From contig NZ_AQWS01000006.1 in assembly GCF_000375405.1 (NCBI RefSeq), positions 1 through 64,000 on the forward strand: DNA of 64,000 nucleotides. The letters run 5' to 3'. Under the pieces are notes generated by a model. The model saw nothing but the letters and a program-made list of their open reading frames with translations, made no database searches and was not told the DNA's origin. This document shows positions 28,159 to 37,400 of the stretch, piece by piece. The DNA is from Bacteroides propionicifaciens DSM 19291 = JCM 14649. GTDB lineage: Bacteria > Bacteroidota > Bacteroidia > Bacteroidales > Bacteroidaceae. Each line of letters begins with the position of its first letter. Position 1 is the stretch's first letter. A program made the position numbers and the translations under genes.

Positions 28159-29605
28159 ATCCTTTAGAGTACATCCAGCAACACTATTCTTCTTGCTATC
28201 GGTACTACTTGTATTGGTTGTATGGGTTCTTGATGTCTATGGAGTATCCATATTTAATCCCCACACGGGTAAGTTTCTTCGCCTTCAGTCTCTCCTTAAT
28301 GCTGAAGGTGCACGTTGGGTTATGCGTAATACCATATCTAACTTTAGCTCGTTCTCTCCCGTAGCGATGGTGGTAACTTCTCTTCTAGGGGTTGGTGTTG
28401 CTGAGAGCTCTGGGTTTATTGACTCTTTAGCGAATCGCTTGACAGTGCTTCAGAATCATCCTAAGTATGGATTGGCTCTGATGATATTGCTAGGAATCTT
28501 ATCGAACGTTGTGGGTGACGCTGGTTATGTGTTTTTGGTACCTCTTCTGGCCATTATTGCCCCCCGAATAGGTATCCATCCTGTGATGGCTATTATCGTG
28601 ACTTTGGTTTCTGTTTCGTGCGGTTACAGTGCCAATTGGATGTTAAGTTCCATGGATCCGCTTTTAGCTCGAATAACTCAAGACACATCGGTGCATTTTA
28701 TTCCTCAGGACTTTAACACGGGCTCATACGCAAACTATTACTTCATGGGTGCTTCTACTTGCTTCTTAACAGGTGTAATCTATATTGTGAGTCAATATAT
28801 ATTAAAACCTCAACTAAAGCGTAAAGGATTTGTCCTTAAGCAAGAGAAGCAGCGTTTACTTTCGCATAGAGAAATACGTTCGTTGCATTTGGCTCTCGGC
28901 ATCGGATTGGCCTTCTTAGTAATTATAGGATGGTTAACATTCTCTTCTATTGGGCTTTTTCGGGGCGTGAGCGGAGAGTTGGTACGTTCACCGTTTATCA
29001 TGGGTGCGCTGTTTATCCTCTCGCTTAGCGTAGGTTTAATGGGGCTTGTTTATGGGTTTAGTATCGGTAAATACAAGAATGATTACGATGTGGTTAGTGG
29101 CTTATCTTGGGGAATACGTACGTTAGGCATCTTCTTTGTAATCGCTTTCTTTGCTGCACAGTTCTTCGCCTACGTTAGTTATACTCACTTTGATCAATTC
29201 GTTGTGCTGTGGGTTGGTCAATGGGTGAGCTCCTTCGCAATAACCAGTCCGACACTGGCATTAATTGTTTTTATAGCCTATTGTGCCTTAGTCAACCTGA
29301 CGATGGTTTCGGCAGTAGGCAAATGGGTTTTGATTTCAGCTCTATTCTTACCTATGTTCTGGGGTATAGGTGTTGATCCAAATGTCGTTCAGGCAGCCTT
29401 TAGAGTGGGGGATAGTGCTACTAATGTGGTTACTCCATTTCTCTATTACACACCTTTTATTTTAGCACTACTAGAGAAATATATTCCTAAAGCTGGGTTT
29501 AAGTTTATCTTTAATCACACGTGGTATTTTAGCCTTATTGTCTTATTTACGTGGATGATTCTATTCCTGATTTGGTTTCAACTTGGCCTACCTTTTGGAG
29601 TTTAG
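28148..29605 (+). CDS. AbgT-family transporter
   Basis: Inner-membrane transporter of the AbgT family. Characterised members take up p-aminobenzoyl-glutamate or export sulfonamides. It has about 11-13 hydrophobic segments and the family-type stretches SSFSPVAMVVTSLLGVGVAE near residue 60 and GDSATNVVTPFLYYTPFI near residue 435. The first possible start in this frame is a TTG at 28130. The ATG at 28148 is preferred, because MKSKSF precedes the first membrane helix. This overlaps the regulator gene by 11 nt. Control by the adjacent two-component pair is likely from the overlap, but the substrate is not known. Confidence 0.85.
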   Translation: MKSKSFRVHPATLFFLLSVLLVLVVWVLDVYGVSIFNPHTGKFLRLQSLLNAEGARWVMRNTISNFSSFSPVAMVVTSLLGVGVAESSGFIDSLANRLTVLQNHPKYGLALMILLGILSNVVGDAGYVFLVPLLAIIAPRIGIHPVMAIIVTLVSVSCGYSANWMLSSMDPLLARITQDTSVHFIPQDFNTGSYANYYFMGASTCFLTGVIYIVSQYILKPQLKRKGFVLKQEKQRLLSHREIRSLHLALGIGLAFLVIIGWLTFSSIGLFRGVSGELVRSPFIMGALFILSLSVGLMGLVYGFSIGKYKNDYDVVSGLSWGIRTLGIFFVIAFFAAQFFAYVSYTHFDQFVVLWVGQWVSSFAITSPTLALIVFIAYCALVNLTMVSAVGKWVLISALFLPMFWGIGVDPNVVQAAFRVGDSATNVVTPFLYYTPFILALLEKYIPKAGFKFIFNHTWYFSLIVLFTWMILFLIWFQLGLPFGV

Positions 29606-29627
29606 CACGAAGCAAACAATATTAATC

Positions 29628-29669
29628 ATCGCGAGAAACTTACTCTTGGGTAAGTATTTCGCGATTTTT
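29628..29669 (+). terminator. Terminator of the sensor/AbgT operon
   Basis: The arms ATCGCGAGAAACTTAC (29628-29643) and GTAAGTATTTCGCGAT (29650-29665) pair with two mismatches and are followed by TTTTC. The hairpin overlaps the 3' end of the convergent membrane-protein gene. Confidence 0.75.
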
Positions 29670-30050
29670 CTTGTTAATCTGTTTTATCGATACCAGAGTT
29701 GCTCCAAAACTACCCAAAGCAATAAGCATTGATAGAACATTAAGTAGAGTACTACTTGAGCAGAGTTGATAGGTTACCATAAGTACCCATACTTCTACAA
29801 GGAAAAATAGTGTTAAACTCGTGTAAAGTGACAAAGCTAATCCTGGTCTATGATGAAGTGTTATTCTGATTGGATCGCCACGGTAGTACCAGTTAAATAA
29901 GAAAAACGGTAGAATTAGCCCCACTAAACCTATAATGATCGAAAAAACAGTAGAGCTCGCAAATACAATTCTTCCCGAGAAAAGGAAAATGATTACTGCG
30001 AATATATTGATTAGAATCTTATGCATAGTTATATCTTTTAATTTAAACAC
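29640..30050 (-). CDS. Small multi-pass membrane protein, unknown function
   Basis: A 136-aa protein with four predicted transmembrane helices: about 12-30, 33-55, 70-92 and 100-122. A short charged tail (KQINKKNREILTQE) is probably cytoplasmic. No family motif was recognised. The most natural start is the ATG giving MHKIL (about residue 9, position 30026), because it directly precedes the first helix. The listed start adds eight polar residues. It is convergent with the AbgT operon and shares its terminator region. It could be a DUF-type membrane protein, and I give no function. Confidence 0.6.
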   Translation of the reverse strand: MFKLKDITMHKILINIFAVIIFLFSGRIVFASSTVFSIIIGLVGLILPFFLFNWYYRGDPIRITLHHRPGLALSLYTSLTLFFLVEVWVLMVTYQLCSSSTLLNVLSMLIALGSFGATLVSIKQINKKNREILTQE

Positions 30051-30238
30051 ATCTTATCTAAAATGGTTCTTATTAAGCTAGTATTATTTCATTATATCTT
30101 ACACAACGATAAGCTTTAATGTTGAGCTCTAATCTGTTGCGCGTATATATCAAATATAAGCTGATTTAATCAATTGTAGAGCTAATATCTTAATAAAATA
30201 AAATTACAAAATGAACAGGTAAAAAACTTCTCATATGT

Positions 30239-30269
30239 TTTGATTTGTCGGAAAAGTGTTTTACATTTG
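30239..30269 (+). promoter_or_regulatory. Promoter of tRNA-Arg(TCT)
   Basis: TTTG (30239-30242), exactly 19 nt, then TACATTTG (30262-30269). This is a full match to the Bacteroidota consensus, 17 nt upstream of the tRNA. Confidence 0.82.
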
Positions 30270-30286
30270 CATTCGAAATCAAGGAT

Positions 30287-30360
<74 letters not shown>

Positions 30361-30364
30361 CAAA

Positions 30365-30399
30365 AGAGAGATAGTTAGATTAACTATCTCTCTTTTTTT
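30365..30399 (+). terminator. Terminator of tRNA-Arg(TCT)
   Basis: A perfect 13-bp stem (30365-30377 with 30381-30393) with a 3-nt loop is followed by a T run, starting 5 nt after the tRNA. Confidence 0.92.
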
Positions 30400-30424
30400 G
30401 TAGCTCTACTTAAGTTGCAGTAAA

Positions 30425-30462
30425 TAAGAAAAGGAGTAACTAAATGTTTAGCTACTCCTTTT
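30425..30462 (-). terminator. Terminator of fabD
   Basis: The arms AAAAGGAGTA (30429-30438) and TACTCCTTTT (30453-30462) pair. An inner CTAAA/TTTAG stem extends them past one mismatch. On the minus strand the hairpin ends in a T-rich tract. Confidence 0.8.
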
Positions 30463-30490
30463 ACATTATATCAAAATGATGTCTAGAGGA

Positions 30491-31369
30491 TTAAAGTCCT
30501 TTAGTTTCTACATTACGGTCGATCTTTTTAACCAGTCCTTGTAATACACTACCTGGTCCGCACTCTACAAACTCTATAGCACCATCAGCAATCATGTTCT
30601 GAACTGATTTAGTCCAGCGTACAGACGAAGTAAGCTGAGCAATTAAGTTTGCCTTAATCTCCGCGTCACTTGTGTGAGCTGTTGCATCTACGTTTTGGTA
30701 GATTGGGCAGATAGGAGTTTTAAAAGTTGTGTTGTTTATAGCATCTTCAAGTTCAGCACGTGCTGGCTCCATAAGAGGAGAGTGGAAAGCTCCACCAACC
30801 TTAAGAAGTAGGGCACGTTTTGCACCAGCTTCTTTCATCAACTCGCATGCTTTTTCGACTCCAGCGAGTGAACCCGAAATTACAACCTGACCTGGGCAGT
30901 TTAAGTTAGCAGCTACACAAACCTCTCCATCAATTGATGCGCAGATTTCTTCAACCTTATCGTCATCAAGAGCAATGATAGCAGCCATTGTGCCTGGAGT
31001 TGCTTCACAAGCTTTTTGCATCGCCATTGCACGAGCATATACTAAGCGTAAACCATCTTCAAAAGATAGGGCTTGAGCCACTACTAATGCAGAGAATTCA
31101 CCCAGTGAGTGACCTGCAGTCATGTCTGGCTTTGTTTCATCTGTTGCACAAAGTGCAGAGATTACAGAATGTAAGAACACAGCAGGTTGAGTAACTTTGG
31201 TTTGACGTAGCTCTTCATCGGTTCCGTCAAACATAATATCTGTGATTCGATAACCTAAAATTTCGTTTGCTTTTTCGAATAATTCTTTAGCAAGAGGAGA
31301 GTTGTCGTAGAGGTCTTTACCCATACCAACGAATTGTGCTCCTTGACCTGGGAATACAAATGCTTTCAT
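30491..31369 (-). CDS. fabD: Malonyl-CoA:ACP transacylase
   Basis: Transfers malonyl groups from CoA to acyl carrier protein in type II fatty acid synthesis. The N-terminal FPGQGAQFVGMG motif is present (residues 6-17). The nucleophile elbow GHSLG carries Ser88, and AFHSPLM holds the catalytic His. Length (292 aa) is normal and the enzyme is cytoplasmic. The gene is monocistronic here, not clustered with other fab genes. TATATTTG lies about 35 nt upstream on the minus strand. The start is fixed by the conserved MKAFVFPGQG N-terminus. Confidence 0.96.
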   Translation of the reverse strand: MKAFVFPGQGAQFVGMGKDLYDNSPLAKELFEKANEILGYRITDIMFDGTDEELRQTKVTQPAVFLHSVISALCATDETKPDMTAGHSLGEFSALVVAQALSFEDGLRLVYARAMAMQKACEATPGTMAAIIALDDDKVEEICASIDGEVCVAANLNCPGQVVISGSLAGVEKACELMKEAGAKRALLLKVGGAFHSPLMEPARAELEDAINNTTFKTPICPIYQNVDATAHTSDAEIKANLIAQLTSSVRWTKSVQNMIADGAIEFVECGPGSVLQGLVKKIDRNVETKGL

Positions 31370-31400
31370 ATTTGTTTGTTATTTATTCAATTTACGAATG

Positions 31401-31428
31401 CAAATATAAGTTGTTTTTCTTAAACAAA
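31401..31428 (-). promoter_or_regulatory. fabD promoter
   Basis: TATATTTG on the minus strand (plus 31401-31408) matches the -7 consensus. A TTTG (plus 31425-31428) is present, but the spacing (16 nt) is shorter than usual. Confidence 0.5.
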
Positions 31429-31621
31429 CTCACATTCTGCACATTTCCTCTCAAAGTGTGTATGAATATTACACAGTTGTATTGATACGATGTCAATTTA
31501 ATAATGCATTGCAGAAATACTTGAAATCCCTGCTCTAAGTGCTTAATAATTTTTATTTTGTCAAATTGCGGCAACCAAAGTTTTCGTTGGTTGTTGTTAA
31601 ACAAGAATTCAAATAGAAATT

Positions 31622-33169
31622 ATGGATCATCATCAAAAAATAAATAAAGTAGAAATTCGTAACCTTCAGATGGAAGACTACGAGCAACTCTTTAAATCGT
31701 TTTATCGCGTTTATAGCGACGGGAGCGATTTATTTTGGACACGTGCACAGATTGCTAAACTGATAGAAATTTTCCCTGAAGGACAAATTGTAATACTTGT
31801 CGATGGCAAAGCTGTTGGTTGTGCCTTGAGTATTATTGTAGATTACACATTGGTAAAAGGACAACATACCTATAGCTTGGTAACCGGGAATGAAACGTTT
31901 AATACGCATAATCCTGATGGTAATATTCTGTATGGTATAGAAGTTTTTGTGCATCCAGCCTATCGAGGGCTTCGTTTGGCTCGTCGTATGTACGACTATC
32001 GTAAGGAACTTTGTGAGGCGCTAAACCTCAAGTCAATTATGTTTGGAGGTAGAATCCCCAACTATGGCAAGCATGCTACTGAACTGCGTCCCAAAGAGTA
32101 TATCCAAAAAGTGCGAGAGAAAGAACTCTTCGACCCTGTATTGACCTTTCAGATTTCAAACGATTTTCACGTGCGTAGGATTATGGTAAACTACCTACCT
32201 CACGATGAAGAATCTTGTCATTATGCTTGTTTGTTGCAGTGGGATAATATCAACTATCAAGAGCCCTCCGAAGACTATATTTATCCACGCTCTACCGTTA
32301 GAGTTGGAGCTGTGCAATGGCAGATGCGTAATTACAGAGGACTAAGTGAGCTTTTTGAGCAAATCGATTTCTTTGTCGATTCGGTTTCGGCTTATAATTG
32401 TGATTTCGCACTCTTCCCTGAGTATTTTAATGCACCGTTGATGTCGAAGTCTAACGATTTAACTGAGGCTCAAGCTATTCGTAAACTTGCAGAATATACC
32501 GATGAAATCCGTGATCGTTTCGTAGAATTGGCCATTAGCCATAATATCAATATTATAACAGGGAGTATGCCTTACAAAAATAAGGAAACAGGTAAGCTTT
32601 ATAATGTAGGGTTTCTATGTCGCAGAGACGGAAGTTACGAAATGTATGAAAAAATACACGTAACACCCGATGAGGAACGCAGCTGGGGGCTTTCTGGAGG
32701 TAAAATGCTTAAAGCTTTTGATACCGACTGTGGTAAAATTGGAGTTTTGATATGTTACGACTCAGAGTTTCCTGAGCTTTCGCGTGTATTGGCTTCGCAG
32801 GGTATGCAGATTCTATTTATCCCCTTCCTTACCGATACGCAAAATGCATACTCTAGAGTTCGTGTATGTGCGCATGCACGTGCTATTGAAAACGAGTGCT
32901 ATGTTGTAATCGCAGGTAGTGTAGGTAACCTTCCTAGGGTTCATAATATGGATATTCAGTATGCACAGTCTGCTGTATTTACACCCTGTGATTTTGCTTT
33001 CCCTACCGATGGTAAACGCGCTGAGGCTACACCAAACACGGAGATGATTTTGATTACCGATGTTGATTTGGACTTACTAAATAAGTTGCACTCTTATGGT
33101 AGTGTTCGTAACCTAAAAGACAGACGAACTGACTTATATTCAGTGAGATTCAAAGATAAATATATTTAA
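31622..33169 (+). CDS. GNAT acetyltransferase / carbon-nitrogen hydrolase fusion
   Basis: A 515-aa two-domain enzyme. The N-terminal GNAT domain (about 10-205) has the acetyl-CoA loop region HPAYRGLRLARRM (111-123). The C-terminal nitrilase-superfamily domain (about 225-510) carries the full catalytic triad: Glu267 in FPEYF, Lys344 in YEKIH and Cys378 in LICYDSEFPE. Such fusions are known in many bacteria. The hydrolase probably acts on an amide and the GNAT part may acylate an amine, but neither substrate is established. There is no signal peptide, so it is cytoplasmic. It stands alone between fabD and the peroxiredoxin gene. Confidence 0.9.
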   Translation: MDHHQKINKVEIRNLQMEDYEQLFKSFYRVYSDGSDLFWTRAQIAKLIEIFPEGQIVILVDGKAVGCALSIIVDYTLVKGQHTYSLVTGNETFNTHNPDGNILYGIEVFVHPAYRGLRLARRMYDYRKELCEALNLKSIMFGGRIPNYGKHATELRPKEYIQKVREKELFDPVLTFQISNDFHVRRIMVNYLPHDEESCHYACLLQWDNINYQEPSEDYIYPRSTVRVGAVQWQMRNYRGLSELFEQIDFFVDSVSAYNCDFALFPEYFNAPLMSKSNDLTEAQAIRKLAEYTDEIRDRFVELAISHNINIITGSMPYKNKETGKLYNVGFLCRRDGSYEMYEKIHVTPDEERSWGLSGGKMLKAFDTDCGKIGVLICYDSEFPELSRVLASQGMQILFIPFLTDTQNAYSRVRVCAHARAIENECYVVIAGSVGNLPRVHNMDIQYAQSAVFTPCDFAFPTDGKRAEATPNTEMILITDVDLDLLNKLHSYGSVRNLKDRRTDLYSVRFKDKYI

Positions 33170-33274
33170 ACAATTAATCTTTAGATACATTAACACTCTT
33201 CTGCTAAACATTATACTGTTTAGGATTGTTCTAAATAGCGTTAACATTCAAAACATAATTTAAAACAATAATTT

Positions 33275-33910
33275 ATGAGATCATTAATTGGTAGACAAGC
33301 TCCTAAGTTTAAAACTGCTGCTGTACTAAACGGTACTGAAATCGTTCAAGACTTTTCATTAGATCAATATCTAGGTAAGAAAGATGTTATTTTCTTCTTT
33401 TACCCAATGGACTTTACTTTCGTATGTCCTACAGAATTACATGCATTCCAAGATAAGATTGACGAATTCGAGAAACGTGGTGTAGCTGTCGTTGGTTGCT
33501 CTGTTGACTCAGAACAATCGCACTGGGCTTGGCTAAATACTCCAAAAAATCAAGGTGGTATCCAAGGTGTTAAATATCCTCTAGTTGCTGACTTCTCTAA
33601 AGAAATTTCCGAGAAGTTTGGTGTGCTTGCTGGAAAATATGCTCCAGATGCAGAAGGTAACTGGGTATGCGAAGGTGCTCCTGTAGCTTACCGTGGTTTA
33701 TTCTTAATTGATAAAAAAGGTGTAGTTCGTCACTGTGTAATCAACGACCTTCCTTTGGGACGTAGCGTTGATGAGGCTATCCGCGTGGTAGATGCTCTAC
33801 AACACTTTGAAGAGTTTGGCGAAGTTTGCCCAGCAAACTGGTCAAAAGGTAAAACTGCTCTAAAAGATACACACGAAGGTGTTGCAAATTACCTAAGTGA
33901 GCAAAAATAA
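33275..33910 (+). CDS. 2-Cys peroxiredoxin (AhpC/Prx1 type)
   Basis: Thiol peroxidase that reduces hydrogen peroxide and organic hydroperoxides. The peroxidatic Cys51 is in the motif MDFTFVCPTE and the resolving Cys185 is in GEVCPANW near the C-terminus. The 211-aa length and the extended C-terminal tail match typical 2-Cys Prx1/AhpC proteins. No AhpF-like reductase is adjacent. A strong terminator follows. The gene is likely highly expressed and stress-responsive, but I saw no clear OxyR site. The name ahpC is possible, though the homologue seems closer to the Prx1 group. Confidence 0.93.
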   Translation: MRSLIGRQAPKFKTAAVLNGTEIVQDFSLDQYLGKKDVIFFFYPMDFTFVCPTELHAFQDKIDEFEKRGVAVVGCSVDSEQSHWAWLNTPKNQGGIQGVKYPLVADFSKEISEKFGVLAGKYAPDAEGNWVCEGAPVAYRGLFLIDKKGVVRHCVINDLPLGRSVDEAIRVVDALQHFEEFGEVCPANWSKGKTALKDTHEGVANYLSEQK

Positions 33911-33963
33911 AATAGAAAGACTTATAATCTGAGTGTAATAAATCAGACTGTCTAGATTTTGCT

Positions 33964-34007
33964 AAAGCCCTACTAAAACATTCGAGTTTTAGTAGGGCTT
34001 TATTTGT
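33964..34007 (+). terminator. Terminator of the peroxiredoxin gene
   Basis: A perfect 16-bp stem (33964-33979 with 33986-34001) with a 6-nt loop is followed by TATTTG. The word CCTACTAAAAC from the stem is repeated at 34019-34029. Confidence 0.9.
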
Positions 34008-34470
34008 CTTGTTTGGGCCTACTAAAACCAAAGGTTCGTTTAGACCAAACGAGTAAGTCGCATTGGTATTATGAGTAGGTGCTAGGGGTTAAGAGGCTAA
34101 GAAGTTTGATGTGTTATCAATGAAGGGCTTCCATAAAGAGCCTAATATGACAAAAAAATAGAGTTTACTTAAAAAAATATTCTAGCTCAACTAGTGCCCT
34201 ACAAAGCATATAGAAAATAAAGCTGAGTAGTAGCTGTTTCTCGTGTAGAATGCCAGAAACATCGAACTTATAAATTATAGGCTCTATAATAAACGATAAA
34301 CGAAGTTTGACAAGGTTTAATATTATGAATTATAAATCACGGATAAGCATAATTTTGAGCTAATAAATATTATATCTGTTTATGTTTAAAGCAAATGATT
34401 TTGTAAATTTGCATTCTAATTGAATATGCATTTAAAAATAATTGTGTAAAAGATAAAATTCAGAAATACA
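34008..34470. other. Gene-free region before ileS, with candidate promoter
   Basis: About 460 bp with no ORF worth calling. TAAATTTG (34404-34411) is a plausible -7 element for ileS, leaving a leader of about 50 nt. GAGTAAGTCG (34051-34060) and ATGAGTAGGT (34071-34080) resemble words in other gene-free regions of the window. No T-box or riboswitch-like structure was recognised. Confidence 0.5.
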
Positions 34471-37400
34471 ATGAGTAAAAAATTTACAGAATATTCTCAA
34501 TTAAATCTTTCGAAGGTTAATCAAGATATTCTTAAAAAATGGGACGAGAATCAAGTATTCTCTAAAAGTATGACCGAACGTGAGGGATGTCCATCTTACG
34601 TTTTCTACGAGGGGCCTCCATCTGCTAATGGTATGCCAGGTATTCACCACGTAATGGCTCGTACAATTAAGGATATTTTCTGTAGATACAAAACCATGAA
34701 AGGCTTTCAGGTAAAACGAAAAGCTGGTTGGGATACTCACGGACTACCTGTGGAGCTTAGTGTTGAAAAGGCATTGGGCATTACTAAAGAGGACATTGGT
34801 AAGAAGATTTCTGTAGCTGATTATAATGCAGAATGTCGTAAAGACGTCATGAAATACACCAAAGAGTGGGAAGATCTTACTCATAAGGTAGGCTACTGGG
34901 TGGACATGAATGATCCCTATATTACTTACGACAACAGATATATTGAAACCTTATGGTGGCTATTAAAGCAGATGCACGATAAGAATTTCTTATACAAAGG
35001 ATATACAATTCAACCTTATTCTCCAGCAGCAGGAACAGGTCTTAGCTCTCACGAGTTAAACCAACCAGGTTGCTATAGAGATGTTAAAGATACGACAGCT
35101 GTTGCTCAGTTTGCGATTAAAAATCCTAAAGCTGAAATGACAGGTTGGGGTAAACCCTATTTTATTGCTTGGACTACTACACCTTGGACTTTGCCATCGA
35201 ATACAGCTTTATGTGTTGGACCTAAGATCGATTATGTAGCCGTTCAATCGTTTAATCCTTATACGGGCGAACCTATAACAGTAGTGTTGGCTAAAAACCT
35301 ACTCAATACTTACTTCAACCCTAAAGCTGCCGATTTAGCTCTTAGCGACTACAAAGAAGGTGATAAGCTTATCCCTTTCAAAGTTGTTGCCGACTACAAA
35401 GGTACTGATCTTGTTGGTATGGAGTATGAGCAACTTATTCCTTGGGTAAATCCAGGAGAAGGTGCTTTCTGTGTTGTATCTGGTGATTTCGTAACCACCG
35501 AAGATGGAACAGGTATCGTACATATTGCACCTACTTTTGGTGCTGATGATGCTCAAGTAGCCAAAGATGCTGGAGTTCCACCTTTACACTTAATCAACAA
35601 AAAAGGTGAATTGCGTCCGATGGTCGATATGACTGGTAAGTTCTATTTGCTCAGCGAGCTTGATGAAGAATTTGTTAAGAACCACGTTAATGTGGAACTA
35701 TATAAAGAGTTTGAAGGTAAGTTTGTAAAAAATGCATATGACCCTAAACTCTCCGAAGATGACGAATCGTTGGATGTTGAGATCTGTATGCTTCTTAAGA
35801 AGAACGGTCAGACTCTAAAAATCGAAAAATTAACGCATAGTTACCCACATTGCTGGCGCACAGATAAACCTGTACTATACTATCCACTTGATAGTTGGTT
35901 TATTCGTTCGACTGCTTGTAAAGATCGTATGATCGAGCTTAACAACGAGATTAACTGGAAACCCGAATCTACTGGTTCTGGTCGTTTCGGTAAATGGCTT
36001 GAAAATCTTAACGATTGGAATTTAAGCCGTTCAAGATATTGGGGTACTCCATTGCCTATTTGGAGAAACGAAGAAGGTACCGAAGAAATCTGTATTGAGT
36101 CGGTAGAACATCTTTATAATGAAATAGAAAAATCGGTTGCTGCTGGTTACATGAAGTCAAACCCTTATGCAGATAAAGGTTTCGTACCAGGTGATTACTC
36201 AGCTTCTAACTACGAAAAAATAGATTTGCACCGCCCTTATGTTGACGATATCGTTTTGGTTTCATCAACAGGCGAAGCGATGAAGCGTGAAGCTGACTTG
36301 ATCGACGTTTGGTTCGATTCAGGCGCTATGCCTTATGCTCAAATTCACTATCCATTCGAAAATAAAGAGCTACTAGATAATAAAATAACTTATCCAGCAG
36401 ATTTTATTGCTGAAGGAGTTGATCAAACTAGAGGTTGGTTCTTTACCCTACATGCAATTGCTACTATGGTATTTGACACCAAGGCTTATAAGAATGTGAT
36501 TTCGAACGGTCTTGTATTAGATAAAAATGGTAACAAGATGTCTAAACGTTTGGGTAATGGAGTTGATCCATTCGAGGCCATTGAAAAACATGGCTCAGAC
36601 CCTTTACGTTGGTATATGGTTACCAATGCGTCTCCTTGGGATAACTTGAAGTTTGACGAAGAGGGAGTTGATGAGGTGCGTCGTAAGTTCTTCGGAACGC
36701 TATACAACACTTATTCATTCTTCTCACTTTATGCTAACGTTGACGGTTTCCGTAACGAAGATGCTCAGGTTCCTGTAAATGAGCGCCCAGAAATCGATCG
36801 TTGGATCATTTCGGAACTTAACACCCTAATTAAAGAAGTAGATGCCTGTTTAGAAGATTACGAACCTACTAAGGCTGGTCGTTTGATTAGTGACTTTGTA
36901 AATGACAACCTATCAAACTGGTACGTTCGTTTGAATCGTAAACGTTATTGGGGTGGTGAGTATTCTAAAGATAAGATTGCTGCTTACCAAACACTTTATA
37001 CTTGTTTGGTAGAGGTGTCTAAGCTTATGGCTCCAATCTCACCTTTCTTTGCAGATCAGCTTTATCACGACTTGACTTCGGTTTGCTCATCGACTGATGA
37101 GTCTGTTCACTTGACGCTATTCCCTGAATACGATGAGAAATTAATTGATAAGCAACTCGAAAAACAAATGAAGTTGGCCCAACAAGCTACTTCAATGGTT
37201 TTAGCGCTTCGTAGAAAGGTTAATATCAAGGTAAGACAGCCTCTTCAAGGAATTATGATTCCTGCTACGGATCAAGAGCAAAAATCTCATATTGAGGCTG
37301 TGAAGAGTCTTATCATGAACGAAGTTAATGTCAAAGAAATTAAGTTTGTTGACGAAACTTCAGGCGTTCTTGTTAAGCGTGTCAAATGCGACTTCAAAAA

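Noticed and set aside
31392-31604. A 70-codon minus-strand frame between fabD and the GNAT-nitrilase gene
   Set aside because: It covers the fabD promoter region, has no recognisable features and uses atypical residue composition, so it is likely a chance frame.
33777-34031. An 84-codon minus-strand frame
   Set aside because: It overlaps the end of the peroxiredoxin gene and its terminator, and no start or motif supports it.
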